Position numbers and translations under genes: made by a program. 64,000 nt of DNA from Porphyromonas asaccharolytica DSM 20707 (GTDB taxonomy: Bacteria > Bacteroidota > Bacteroidia > Bacteroidales > Porphyromonadaceae), in the NCBI RefSeq assembly GCF_000212375.1, contig NC_015501.1, positions 1,240,001-1,304,000 on the forward strand, in the 5' to 3' direction. Below the pieces are notes generated by a model. The model had not been told where the DNA came from. It ran no database searches and saw only the letters and a program-made list of their open reading frames with translations. Positions 19,072 to 27,971 of this stretch are shown here, piece after piece (the stretch's first letter is position 1; the number at the start of each line of letters is the position of its first letter).

Positions 19072-20454
19072 TTATTCCATAAGGTCTCTGATCTCTCCTT
19101 TGCTCTTCTTGAGATCTATGTAGGCTTTGATATAGTCTCCGAGGGCGCTGGCGTAAGACATCTGCGCCTGTACGAGCGACTGACTCGCATTGAGCACATC
19201 TGAGAGCGAAGCTACACCGAGGGTGAAGTTTTGCTGTGCTAGGTCGAAGACCTGTGCTGCGAGGGCTTGGTTTTCCTTTTGCAGTGAGATCGTCCGCTGT
19301 GTGTCTTGTAGCTTGAGCGAAGCGTTGAGATGTGCCATGCGGAGCGACTGGTCGAGAGAGCGCAGATCCTCCTGCGCTTTAAGGAGATCCATATGACTCT
19401 CGCGCACCTTGGAGAGACGAGATAGACCGCTAAAGATAGGCACCCGCAGGCTCAGCCCCAGCATCGCTGTCGGGTAACTGTACTGTGTATTGCCACCGCC
19501 AAAGAGCTTGTCGCTCATGTAGTTGTACTGAGCATTGAAGGCGAGAGATAGGGTAGGGATGTAGTCATATCGCTTAGAGCGCTCCTGTAGCTGCGCCATC
19601 TTCTCACGCTCTTGTAGTTGCTGGTAGGCGATATGCTGCGCGGGGTCAAAGGTTGCTGCGCCACTCTCGGCGATCTCCTGCTGAGCTAGTAGATCTAGGT
19701 CTAGCGGAGCTATCACGATCGGCTCTGTGACCTCTAGTCCCATCTGTAGCTTGAGGAGGTTCTTCTGCACCTCCAGACCACTCTCGATGGCAGCTTGCTG
19801 TGTCTTGAGGTTGGTCAGGTTGACCTTGAGACGATCCACGTCTACCTTCTTGATCAGACCACTGGAGTAGCTAGCCTCCATCGTGCGGAGCATCTTGTCC
19901 ACGAGCTCTACACTATGCTCCATCTGCTCGGCCGCATACTGTGTGACCTGAGCTCCATAATATAGTGTCGCTGTCTGTGCGATCACATCCTCCTCGGTCG
20001 AGGTCGCAGCTAGTGTCGCCATACGCTCAGAGACCTTGGCAATGTCGAGCGTGTTAAAGAGCGACATGTTCAGTATCTGCTGATTGACAGCAACTCCAGC
20101 GTTGGCACTGTACTGCGTGCCCATCTCGATGGTCATATACTGAGAAGCGTTGGGGTCGCGCATTTTCTCGGGGAGCATATTGTTCATAAAGTTCGGCATG
20201 ATGAACTTAGCCTTCTTTACGTTGTCATTTAGCGCAGCTGACCCACTGATCTGAGGCATTAAAGCTCCGATTACCTCTTTGCGAGCTTGCTTAGCTTTTT
20301 CCTGATCATAGGACGACTTCTTGACATTACTGTTGTGCTGCACAGCATAGTTGAGGCATTGCTGTAGCGAGTAGCTCTCCTGAGCATAGCCTGAGGATAC
20401 AAGCAGGAGCAGGCTGATGAGGAGCAGCCCGGTGCGACGATTAGATCTTATCAT
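19072..20454 (-). CDS. TolC-family outer-membrane efflux channel
   Basis: Outer-membrane factor of the tripartite efflux pump. The start is placed at the ATG at 20454 because it gives a clean signal peptide (MIRSNRRTGLLLISLLLLVS, cleavage near GYAQ). The longer frame overlaps the tetR gene. The mature protein has two long coiled-coil repeats typical of TolC (NLKTQQAAIESGLEVQKNLL, then VASLSDVLNASQSLVQAQMS). It is the second gene of the operon, after tetR. Confidence 0.92.
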   Translation of the reverse strand: MIRSNRRTGLLLISLLLLVSSGYAQESYSLQQCLNYAVQHNSNVKKSSYDQEKAKQARKEVIGALMPQISGSAALNDNVKKAKFIMPNFMNNMLPEKMRDPNASQYMTIEMGTQYSANAGVAVNQQILNMSLFNTLDIAKVSERMATLAATSTEEDVIAQTATLYYGAQVTQYAAEQMEHSVELVDKMLRTMEASYSSGLIKKVDVDRLKVNLTNLKTQQAAIESGLEVQKNLLKLQMGLEVTEPIVIAPLDLDLLAQQEIAESGAATFDPAQHIAYQQLQEREKMAQLQERSKRYDYIPTLSLAFNAQYNYMSDKLFGGGNTQYSYPTAMLGLSLRVPIFSGLSRLSKVRESHMDLLKAQEDLRSLDQSLRMAHLNASLKLQDTQRTISLQKENQALAAQVFDLAQQNFTLGVASLSDVLNASQSLVQAQMSYASALGDYIKAYIDLKKSKGEIRDLME

Positions 20455-20470
20455 GATTGTGGTGTATAAA

Positions 20471-21061
20471 CTAATTTCCTTGTGTCGAGACGATAGCTCG
20501 TAAGTGATACTGCAGTATGGAGGCAAAGTAGCTCCCCGAGGGCAACGGCTTGCTGCGAATCACCGCCTGTATGTAAAAGCCAAATATCGAGTAAGACATA
20601 TACTCACACACGAAGGGGATGTCTAGATCGGCTCTATAGAGACCCGCCTGGACGCCACGCTGCAGATTGGCTGTCATCTTCTCGCTGAAGTAATGAGACC
20701 CCATGACATGCTCCAGCATCGCCTGGTCGGGATTGCTACGCATCAGGTCGGAGAAGAAGACGGGGTTGAGCGTTACGAAGAGCTCGTCTAGCTGTGCGAA
20801 GCATCTCGTCAAGCTCTCTATGGCGCTCACCTCCTCGTCATCGAGTATCGAGAGTACACGCTGGAAGTCTCCTGCGATAGCGTGCACGCACTCCTTGAGT
20901 AGCTCCTCCTTGGAGCTGAAGTTATTGTAGAGGGTCTTCTTTGTGATCCCCATCTTGGTAGCCATCTCATCGAGCGATAGCCTGAAGCCCTCTTGCTTGA
21001 GTATGCTGATCGCCTTAGCTACATACTTATCCTTGCGACTATTTGTATTCATACTGGCCAT
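20471..21061 (-). CDS. TetR-family transcriptional repressor of the efflux operon
   Basis: An N-terminal helix-turn-helix (SLDEMATKMGITKKTLYNNF) is followed by a helical ligand-binding domain, about 196 residues in total. Start chosen at ATG 21061 (MASMNTNSRKD): the longer frame begins with GTG only 16 bp from the predicted transcription start. It heads the operon for the TolC, adaptor and RND genes. A 26-bp perfect inverted repeat overlaps its promoter and is the obvious candidate operator, so it probably represses itself and the pump until an inducer binds. Confidence 0.9.
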   Translation of the reverse strand: MASMNTNSRKDKYVAKAISILKQEGFRLSLDEMATKMGITKKTLYNNFSSKEELLKECVHAIAGDFQRVLSILDDEEVSAIESLTRCFAQLDELFVTLNPVFFSDLMRSNPDQAMLEHVMGSHYFSEKMTANLQRGVQAGLYRADLDIPFVCEYMSYSIFGFYIQAVIRSKPLPSGSYFASILQYHLRAIVSTQGN

Positions 21062-21113
21062 ATTTAATGTGCTTGCGTCTATAACTAGCACTGTTTCGTC
21101 TTATATTACGACG

Positions 21114-21121
21114 CAAAGGTA
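21114..21121 (-). promoter_or_regulatory. Promoter -7 box of the tetR-efflux operon
   Basis: Minus-strand TACCTTTG followed by C; the adjacent inverted repeat covers the region just upstream, where the -33 element would sit. Confidence 0.65.
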
Positions 21122-21145
21122 CACTTTTTCTATTACAAAAGTGTA
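21120..21145. promoter_or_regulatory. Candidate TetR operator palindrome
   Basis: TACACTTTT and AAAAGTGTA form perfect 9-bp arms around an 8-nt spacer. The palindrome abuts the -7 box of the tetR operon, so a bound dimer would block RNA polymerase. Size and location fit TetR autoregulation. Confidence 0.7.
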
Positions 21146-21264
21146 ATACGTGTAGTTTATTCCAAGATATTTGCTGAAAAAGAGGAAAGACAGTCGGACA
21201 AGATCGTCCTTTCAAGTGACGAAAAGCTAGTATTAAAGCGCATCTAGGAAGAAAAAAGGAATTT

Positions 21265-21424
21265 CCACGGAGGAATTCGAAAATCCTCACGTGGAAAAAG
21301 AAAAATCCCCACGTGGAGGCGAAATAAAACTTCGGAGGAATCAAATGAAACTTCGGAGGAAATGATTCGCGCCCACGTGGAAAATAAAAAATAGCCACGT
21401 GGAGAATTGAGATTTTCCACGTGG
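21265..21424 (+). repeat. Family 1 phased palindrome array, copy B (complete)
   Basis: Sites start at 21265 (degenerate CCACGGAG), 21287, 21309, 21373, 21395 and 21417; steps are 22, 22, 64, 22 and 22, as in copy A. The central gap again holds two ACTTCGGAGG boxes. The last two sites form a hairpin with AAATAGCC and GGCTATTT flanks. Same orientation as copy A. The rest of this intergenic region (21425-21572) has two small hairpins and no supported gene. Confidence 0.88.
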
Positions 21425-21572
21425 CTATTTCTATTAGAGGTGTACTGGTGATAGAGTAACCCGCTTTGCGCGGTTCTCCTTAGCTACTCTGTCAAGAGGG
21501 CTCTCTGCTAGTCACCGATTATTGTCAAGGGGACTTGCCCCTGTCTAGATATTAAGTCGCAACTACTTGTGA

Positions 21573-24050
21573 TCACTCACGAGTCATAAGCTTGTAGGTG
21601 ATGCCGTTTAGTAGCAGTATGTAGCATTTGCTCGGCTCAAGTGTGAGCTGGCTCATAGCAGGGTAATCACCGTGAGCCACCATCGTACCATCTACTGTGT
21701 AGAGTGTCAGAGAACTATGACCTGTAAGGGTCAACTTGACTCCATCAATTGTGTAGGCAGGCGTTGTGACGACATCTTGCAGTGATGTGATTTGGCTTAC
21801 CTTGACATTGTCTACCTGATAGGTTGTGGTTCGCTTGCTTTGAGAGCTATCATCGCCTTTGTACTCGAAGAGGATGAAGCTATTGCTGATGCCCTTAGGC
21901 AAGACGATAGTCTCTGTGGTAAAGTTGTCAGCATATCCCTGCTCAGGCTCCGTGGCGGTGAATGTCTTAAGCTCCTTAGTCAATTGTCCCTGAGCATCGT
22001 AGAGGCAGACTTTGAGGGTTGCACCATTGCAGAATCCGCTCTTGAGGTCAAACTGCAGCTTGTACTCCTTGGCAGCGTCTATCGCTACAAGAGGCGTAAT
22101 AAGTCCTACGGTCAGTTGCTCTCCACTCTTAAATGCTGAGAACTGGGCATACTGATTACTGTTGTACTCCTTGATAATCCATTGGCGAGTACCGACTAGT
22201 GCCTGTGAACTCCACCCCTCGGGTAAGGAGCCCGACTCAAAGTCCTCATTGAGAGAGATAGGTGTTGCCGTTGTGTCAAAGTGGTAGGAGGCTGGGGTCG
22301 GATCATCGTCATCATCGCCCTCGTTGCCCTCTACGGTAGCTAGTACAGGAATCGCGAGAGATGCCTCGCCACTCTTCACTAGGATCTTGGTCGTAAACGA
22401 TCCCGACTTCTTAGCATCAAAGGCGATTGTTATATCTCCACCCTCCTTGGGTAGGGTCGTGGGGCTGATGGTAAAGCCTTCATCACCCTCTAGCGATATA
22501 GTCATATCCTCGCTTAAGTCCTCTCCAGTGAGTGAGATCTGATACTCATCTCTCTCTCCAACGAGAAACTCTCCAAAGTCCACACGAGACTCACTCGCCT
22601 TGATGCTACCCGATGAGGGCTGGTCGCTCTCAGCATACACCTTGACATTGTCTAGTCGATAAGCGGTCGTGCGTTTTAGGCTTTTGTCGTCACTGTCCAG
22701 CCCCCTGTACAAGAAGGTGATAAAGCTATCATCACAGCCTGAGGGTAACAAGATCTCCATTGGAGTGAAGTCATCCCTCCACAGTACATTGTCGGTGTGG
22801 GAGAGTGTCGTGAGCTCCTTGACAACCTTGCCCGCCTTGTCTAAAAGTAGGACAGATAGCTCAGCTCCATTGGCAAAGCCCCAGTTGTAGTCGAAGGATA
22901 GCGTGTAGCTCTTTGTCGGATCCATATCGATCAGAGGTGTCGTTACGGCCGTCTCGACCTCTACACCTAGACCAAAGGGATTGATCTGTAGGAACATATT
23001 ATTGTTGTAATCTCGAACCTCCCACGCTACACGACCTTTGAGAGGAATCTGACTCCACCCCTTGGGTAGATTGTAGCCAGAGTCGTCCCATCCGTATGGC
23101 TCAAAGTCCTCATCGAGAGCTTGCGGGGTCATAGTGACGTTCACATTGTAGGGATTAGAGGGGTCCAAACCGCGTCCGTAGAGCATAATCCCCTCATAAA
23201 GATCTCCAGCCGTTGCGGAGAGAGAGGCTGAGTGACTGCCGCCCTCTGTGGGATGATAAGTGATGACCAGCTCACCACCCTCCTTAGGTAGGGTGGTGGT
23301 GCTCAGGGTAAATACTTTGCTGCTGTCAGTGAGTGAGAGCTGTATGTCCTCAGGGAGGTTGCGTCCGAGGAAGGTGATGGTGTAGGTGTGATCCTCATTG
23401 ATCGCACGACTATAGAAATCGTAGCTACTTACGGAGGCGGTGAGCTCTTGCTCAGCGTTGGCAGGCTCTATGACGATGTCATCGATCTCGTAGGTCGTGG
23501 TCATGATAGGTCCTTGCGTGTTGTCGTCATTGCCGATGTACTCAAAGCATATATAGCCTGGCTTTGTCGTGTCAGGTAGGTAGAGTGTGTGCTCATCCCA
23601 AAAGGGAGCCCAGTCTGGATGACTTTCTTTGATGAACTCCTCGAGGACTTGTACCACATTGCCATTGCGATCGAGTAGTTTCGTCACGAGCTTTGCTCCA
23701 TTGGCATAGCCTGTATGACTCCAGAAGTTTAGCTGATAGCCCCGCCCCTCATTCGCAGGGAACTCAATCAGAGGGGATACGAAAGCTGTGGTACACTTGC
23801 TCCCCGATTGGTAAGCTGTCATACGTAGAGCCGTATTCTCGTCAAAGGTCTTAAGGACCCACTGGCGTGATCCCTCTAGAGATACATTGAGCCAGTCAGT
23901 AGGGAGTTGCCCATCTTCGAAGTCTAGGTCTATCGTCGTGCAGGCGATAGGGGTGGCTGTCGGATCTACTCCGTAGGGATTGCTCTGAGCGTGTGAGGAG
24001 CTCAGTAGTCCTAGGAGTAGTAAGGTGAAGAGGTAAAGTCTTTGTCTCAT
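21573..24050 (-). CDS. Secreted multi-domain adhesin-like protein (cleaved-adhesin/choice-of-anchor type)
   Basis: An 825-residue exported protein with a signal peptide (MRQRLYLFTLLLLGLLSSSHA). Three jelly-roll modules of about 180 residues (near 30-200, 300-475 and 590-755) each begin DxDFE..LP.GW and contain a GAKLVTKLLDRNG-type strand and a TTYxxDNVKV ending, like the cleaved-adhesin modules of Porphyromonas haemagglutinins. Two Ig-like linkers with TLPKEGG repeats separate them. The C-terminus (YTIDGVKLTLTG...SKCYILLLNG) resembles a type IX secretion sorting domain. Related jelly-roll modules occur in the lipoproteins at 38-41 kb. Likely surface-attached; ligand unknown. Confidence 0.82.
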   Translation of the reverse strand: MRQRLYLFTLLLLGLLSSSHAQSNPYGVDPTATPIACTTIDLDFEDGQLPTDWLNVSLEGSRQWVLKTFDENTALRMTAYQSGSKCTTAFVSPLIEFPANEGRGYQLNFWSHTGYANGAKLVTKLLDRNGNVVQVLEEFIKESHPDWAPFWDEHTLYLPDTTKPGYICFEYIGNDDNTQGPIMTTTYEIDDIVIEPANAEQELTASVSSYDFYSRAINEDHTYTITFLGRNLPEDIQLSLTDSSKVFTLSTTTLPKEGGELVITYHPTEGGSHSASLSATAGDLYEGIMLYGRGLDPSNPYNVNVTMTPQALDEDFEPYGWDDSGYNLPKGWSQIPLKGRVAWEVRDYNNNMFLQINPFGLGVEVETAVTTPLIDMDPTKSYTLSFDYNWGFANGAELSVLLLDKAGKVVKELTTLSHTDNVLWRDDFTPMEILLPSGCDDSFITFLYRGLDSDDKSLKRTTAYRLDNVKVYAESDQPSSGSIKASESRVDFGEFLVGERDEYQISLTGEDLSEDMTISLEGDEGFTISPTTLPKEGGDITIAFDAKKSGSFTTKILVKSGEASLAIPVLATVEGNEGDDDDDPTPASYHFDTTATPISLNEDFESGSLPEGWSSQALVGTRQWIIKEYNSNQYAQFSAFKSGEQLTVGLITPLVAIDAAKEYKLQFDLKSGFCNGATLKVCLYDAQGQLTKELKTFTATEPEQGYADNFTTETIVLPKGISNSFILFEYKGDDSSQSKRTTTYQVDNVKVSQITSLQDVVTTPAYTIDGVKLTLTGHSSLTLYTVDGTMVAHGDYPAMSQLTLEPSKCYILLLNGITYKLMTRE

Positions 24051-24147
24051 AGTAAAGTGAAAATGTTTATGATGATCAGGCTTGATGATGCGCAGTCTCT
24101 AGCTAGAGCGCACCACAAGGTACTGCCCACTAGAGCAGTTGCGGAGA

Positions 24148-24155
24148 CAAAGGTA
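24148..24155 (-). promoter_or_regulatory. Promoter -7 box of the adhesin-like gene
   Basis: Minus-strand TACCTTTG, giving a leader of about 90 nt before the ATG at 24050. Confidence 0.5.
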
Positions 24156-24290
24156 TGCTGATGATGTGAAGGGTATGTTACTATGGGTGCAATCTAGTAC
24201 TAAGGATCCCTCCATGTCGTAGAGTTATGGAGTCTCTATTGATAGCTTTTCGTACATTTGGTACAGCAAAACATTATCAACTAGTTTCTT

Positions 24291-24635
24291 ATGGAAGTAA
24301 ATACTCCTCCCTACGAAAATCGAAATGAGGAGCAACAGGACAAGCCTGTTACAAATGTCTACGTCCAGAACGTGGTGCCGACTCCGCGCAAGAACTCTCT
24401 AGGGACGACGGGCTTCGCCTTGTCGTTGGTCGCCCTAGTCGTAGGTTGGTTCCCCGTCGTAGGTTGGATTGTATGGGTCTTAGGAGCCATCTTCTCTACT
24501 ATTGGCATCTTTCGTAAGCCACGAGGTCTAGCCATTGCAGGGGCCTGTATCTCTTTCTTTTGGCTAATAATCTTCGTCCTAATCTTCGGCGTCTTTATGA
24601 CGGTGGTTGTGGCCGATGGCTACGCTCATCCCTAG
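24291..24635 (+). CDS. Small membrane protein with two or three transmembrane helices
   Basis: A 114-residue protein: a polar N-terminus of about 40 residues (PYENRNEEQQDKP), then hydrophobic stretches GFALSLVALVVGWFPVVGWI, IVWVLGAIFSTIGIF and a C-terminal helix from about residue 83. It resembles DUF4190-type small membrane proteins. A TACATTTG box 31 bp upstream (24253-24260) may be its promoter. Its stop codon overlaps that of the convergent WbqC-like gene at a CTAG palindrome. Function unknown. Confidence 0.65.
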   Translation: MEVNTPPYENRNEEQQDKPVTNVYVQNVVPTPRKNSLGTTGFALSLVALVVGWFPVVGWIVWVLGAIFSTIGIFRKPRGLAIAGACISFFWLIIFVLIFGVFMTVVVADGYAHP

Positions 24636-25285
24636 AGAAGCGAGATGCCAGAGAGCTGGTTGTGGAGCTGTCGCAAGACGAGGAGCGACTCGGGTCCCAT
24701 ATTGAAGAGCAGGTCGAAGATACTGAGATTGGCAACGAAGCCGAGCGAACCCACGAAGACTTGATAGTACGGAACGGAGGCGATAGCCTCTTCGGTCGCT
24801 GTGCTGGCGGTGGCGATGGGTGGCAGGAGCTGTGAACATACACCAACTGAGGTGCCGACATACTGCTCTGTCTCTCGCCATTGGTAGGGAAGGTGGATGA
24901 GTTGGCAGATGCGCATGATGAGCCGCTTGTTGTGCTGATAGAGCGATGTGGCTCGGCGCTCTTTGTCGAGGTAGAGTGGTGCTAGGTCGGGAGCGTAGTA
25001 CTCGTAGTAAGGTGATGCGCCGTAGCAGGTCTCTATAGTGTACCAGTGCTTGTGCCGCCAGTTGTCATGCTCAGCGATCTGCACGGACTGGATAGGGCAC
25101 TGCTGTGAGGAGCCCGCTAGGACGGGGATAGAGAGCTTCATCACCCCTTCGGCACCTACGATGGCGCAGCGATTGCGGTAGGTCTGCTTCTGATAATACT
25201 CGTGTGCCTCTATACGCGTGGAGCTGTCCAGTAGATAGCTCATATAGGCGACTGAGGGAGCGTATGCCGTGGGGAGTACTACCAT
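24632..25285 (-). CDS. WbqC-like family protein
   Basis: A 217-residue protein starting LPTAYAPSVAYMSYLL and containing the family pattern YQKQTYRNRCAIVGAEG followed by LSIPV and a WRHKHWYTIETCYGASPYY block, as in WbqC-like proteins (PF08889 type) often found near glycan or signal-peptidase genes. The biochemical role is not established. It overlaps the LepB-like gene by 7 bp and ends the dapB-lepB-lepB-like-wbqC operon. Confidence 0.82.
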   Translation of the reverse strand: MVVLPTAYAPSVAYMSYLLDSSTRIEAHEYYQKQTYRNRCAIVGAEGVMKLSIPVLAGSSQQCPIQSVQIAEHDNWRHKHWYTIETCYGASPYYEYYAPDLAPLYLDKERRATSLYQHNKRLIMRICQLIHLPYQWRETEQYVGTSVGVCSQLLPPIATASTATEEAIASVPYYQVFVGSLGFVANLSIFDLLFNMGPESLLVLRQLHNQLSGISLL

Positions 25286-25764
25286 ATTACGGTCGCTGTG
25301 ATCTCTGAGCGGTGGATCGGTCCGAGGAGGCGCGAGTCTATCGTCTCTGTCGTGAGCGGGGGCTTGGCTAGGAGCCAGTACTCATCGGCTGCCAAGACCA
25401 CTTCGTAAGTGCTTTGCTGTAAAGGCTGGGGGAGTGGCATGATAAAGGTTTGCCGGCCACGCTTGCCCAGGACCAGGAGCTTGCCCTCGGTAAAGCGCAG
25501 GGTGTCGCTTGGCTCGCCCACAACTCGTAGCATGAGCTTACTCCCAGCTAAACTGTCGGCTGTTAGCGTGAGGAGCACATTGTCGCCTCGATGTGGCTGT
25601 GCGATGCGGCTCATCAGGTGGTAGTTGCTCCCGCTAGGTGTGGGCTGGCGATAGACAAAGAAGAAGAGCCGCCCGACGATGATGAGTCCTACCATGATCG
25701 TCGGAAGTACCCAGCGTAGCCAGGTGGCTCGTCTCCTCGTCGCTATGTCAGAGTGGCTGACCAT
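25279..25764 (-). CDS. Degenerate signal peptidase I (S26)-like membrane protein
   Basis: A 161-residue protein with one N-terminal transmembrane helix (residues about 17-38). Its remainder can be laid on the LepB encoded just upstream: PTPSGSNYHL against PTSSLEKTL, HRGDNVLLTL against QRGDLVVFNF, LMLRVVGEPSD against HYVKRCVGLPGD, and TIDSRLLGPI against SADSRYWGFV. At the position of the catalytic lysine (K220 of LepB) this protein has L79, so it is probably inactive as a Ser-Lys protease. It overlaps lepB by 17 bp and is translationally coupled. It may be an accessory subunit of LepB or a decayed paralogue. Confidence 0.6.
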   Translation of the reverse strand: MVSHSDIATRRRATWLRWVLPTIMVGLIIVGRLFFFVYRQPTPSGSNYHLMSRIAQPHRGDNVLLTLTADSLAGSKLMLRVVGEPSDTLRFTEGKLLVLGKRGRQTFIMPLPQPLQQSTYEVVLAADEYWLLAKPPLTTETIDSRLLGPIHRSEITATVIW

Positions 25765-27166
25765 GTATCGTGTGCATCATACGTCTCCAGCGTATCTTGC
25801 CGTTCCAGAGACCTAGATCCTTGTCTAGCGAGAGCCAGAGGAGAGCGGGACGCCCTACGATATGATCCTCAGGAACGAAGCCCCAGTAGCGACTATCGGC
25901 CGAGTTGTGGCGATTGTCACCCATCATATAGTAGTAGTCCATCCCAAAGGTGTAGTGCGTAGCGGGCTGTCCGTCGATGAGGATGGTGCCGTCGGGACGC
26001 TGCTCGAGAGCGTGCCCCTCGTAGTTGTGTATGCATCGGCTGTAGAGTGCTAAGGCGTCGGGCGTGAGCTCGATGGTAAGCCCCTTGCGTGGTATCTGTA
26101 GCGGTCCGTAGTTGTCACGAGTCCAGCCGAGGTCATAACCTACGGGGTAGAGATTGGTATTGGGATCTTGCGACACAACGATCTTAGCGACACGGCTATC
26201 ACTGGCTAGTTGCTGGCGCATCGTTTCCGTGAGAGGAAGCAAGTAGAGTGCCTGTACGTCGCTCAGATCAACGCCTGTCAAGCCCATCTCCTCTAGATCG
26301 GCCGTCGTGAGCCGTGATGCAGAGACTATATGCTGGTCATCGAGACTAATGCCTAGATGCTTGAGCTCCTCAGCGGAGAATCGTCCTCCACGGGTGCAGA
26401 CCCAGTAGTTGAGCTGCATATGCTCGGGGCGCTCCTGTAGCTTGCCATCGATATAGATATCGTTGTTGCGTATCTCGATGAGGTCGCCGGGGAGTCCCAC
26501 ACAGCGCTTCACATAGTGGTCACGACGATCCACGGGACGGTAGACAATCTTGCCAAAGACCTCGGGCTGAGCCTCTAGGGCAGCCCGTCCGCCATACATC
26601 TCCTTGAGGTAGTAGTAGTCGGGATTGGTTACCTTGGTCGTGACGGTGTCGCCCGTGGGGAAGTTGAAGACGACAAGGTCGCCACGCTGTACCTTTCGGA
26701 TGCCTTTGAGACGCTTGTAGGAGAGCTGTGGCTTGCTGAGATAAGACTCACGGCCGAGAAAGCGGTTTTGCGTTAATGGCACCTGCAGCGGAGTCATCGG
26801 CATACGGGGACCGTAGGTCACTTTGTCCACAAAGAGGTAATCACCCACGAGGAGCGTCTTCTCTAGTGAAGAGGTGGGGATGGCGAAGTTCTGAATGAAG
26901 AAGATGCTGAGTAGATGCACGCCGATGACTGCCCAGAGGAGGTCTGCCAATAGCGATACGAAGCCTCGCAGCGTCTTGTTCTTGATGTTGCGATACCAAG
27001 ACCAATTGATGAGCTTGGTAAAGTAATAGTCCACGATAAAGGGGAGGAAGATCAGCCAAAAGGGACCGGCCCAGAGGATACAAAAGAGGAGATAGAGGAT
27101 CGGTACGATGATCGCTACAATCTTCTGAAATAGGGACTTATCTTGCCAGTGAAGCTTCATTTTCAT
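25748..27166 (-). CDS. lepB: Signal peptidase I LepB
   Basis: Membrane-bound Ser-Lys protease that removes signal peptides of exported proteins. Three hydrophobic segments lie in the first 95 residues. The nucleophile is S100 (PTSSLEKTL) and the general base is K220 (DHYVKRCVGLPGD). The C-terminal MGDNRHNSADSRYWGFVP signature is intact. At 472 residues it is longer than the E. coli enzyme, mainly through an insertion between about residues 240 and 400, a common Bacteroidetes feature. It lies 24 bp after dapB in the same operon. Confidence 0.95.
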   Translation of the reverse strand: MKMKLHWQDKSLFQKIVAIIVPILYLLFCILWAGPFWLIFLPFIVDYYFTKLINWSWYRNIKNKTLRGFVSLLADLLWAVIGVHLLSIFFIQNFAIPTSSLEKTLLVGDYLFVDKVTYGPRMPMTPLQVPLTQNRFLGRESYLSKPQLSYKRLKGIRKVQRGDLVVFNFPTGDTVTTKVTNPDYYYLKEMYGGRAALEAQPEVFGKIVYRPVDRRDHYVKRCVGLPGDLIEIRNNDIYIDGKLQERPEHMQLNYWVCTRGGRFSAEELKHLGISLDDQHIVSASRLTTADLEEMGLTGVDLSDVQALYLLPLTETMRQQLASDSRVAKIVVSQDPNTNLYPVGYDLGWTRDNYGPLQIPRKGLTIELTPDALALYSRCIHNYEGHALEQRPDGTILIDGQPATHYTFGMDYYYMMGDNRHNSADSRYWGFVPEDHIVGRPALLWLSLDKDLGLWNGKIRWRRMMHTIHGQPL

Positions 27167-27190
27167 AGCGTGAAGGGTGTGTGGGTACAG

Positions 27191-27916
27191 CTATTTGTGT
27201 AGGATGAGGTCACGCATAGACCAAACGCCTACGGGGTGCTGCAGGAGATACTCCGCAGCGAGGGTGGCTCCTAGCGCAAAGCCCCGACGGCTATAAGCCT
27301 CGTGGCGTAGCGTTATCTCGTCGATGTCAGAGTGATAGATGACGGTGTGGATGCCTGGGACCTCGCCTTCACGGATTGCCTCTATGCCGAGAGAACCGTC
27401 ATGAGTCTCTACTCCTAGATGCCAGTCGTGTAGTGAGGGGGTCTGCTTGATCAGCCCCTCGGCAAGTGTGATCGCAGTGCCACTAGGCGCATCAAGCTTG
27501 TGTATGTGATGCGTCTCCTGAATGCGTGGCGTGTACTCGGGATAGGGAGCCATGAGCTGTGCGAGTTGCTCATTGAGGATCATCATCAGATTCATCCCGA
27601 GACTAAAGTTGGACGCAGCAAAGAGTCCCCCACGGCCAGAGCTTTGCACCTCAGCCTTTAGCGCCTCTAGTTGCTCCTTCCAGCCTGTACTGCCCGTGAC
27701 CACGGGTAGTCCCGCCTTTAGGGCAGCTTGGCAAAGCTGGTAGCCACTCTCAGGGGTGGAAAACTCAATGGCGACATCGGCCTCTCGCAGAGAGCCATCC
27801 TCCAGTAAGGCCGCATCAGTCTTATCTATACGAGCGACCACCTCATGTCCGCGCTGGGTAGCGACCTCTTCGATCATGTGCCCCATGCGTCCGTATCCGA
27901 GTATAGCGATTTTCAT
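27191..27916 (-). CDS. dapB: 4-hydroxy-tetrahydrodipicolinate reductase DapB
   Basis: NAD(P)H-dependent reductase of the lysine/diaminopimelate pathway, needed for peptidoglycan. N-terminal dinucleotide site ILGYGRMGHMI; catalytic region ETHHIHKLDAPSGTAITLAE (His-His and K-x-D-x-P-S-G-T). 241 residues, normal for the short Bacteroidetes form. It is followed directly by lepB. Confidence 0.96.
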   Translation of the reverse strand: MKIAILGYGRMGHMIEEVATQRGHEVVARIDKTDAALLEDGSLREADVAIEFSTPESGYQLCQAALKAGLPVVTGSTGWKEQLEALKAEVQSSGRGGLFAASNFSLGMNLMMILNEQLAQLMAPYPEYTPRIQETHHIHKLDAPSGTAITLAEGLIKQTPSLHDWHLGVETHDGSLGIEAIREGEVPGIHTVIYHSDIDEITLRHEAYSRRGFALGATLAAEYLLQHPVGVWSMRDLILHK

Positions 27917-27971
27917 AGTAGGTAAGTATTACAGCGAGTGTGCGTGGCTCACAACACACGGGATGTGTGAG

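Noticed and set aside
21039-21398. Minus-strand frame rich in Phe and Arg across array B
   Set aside because: It translates the CCACGTGG array and the tetR promoter; analogous frames over arrays C and D do not conserve protein sequence.
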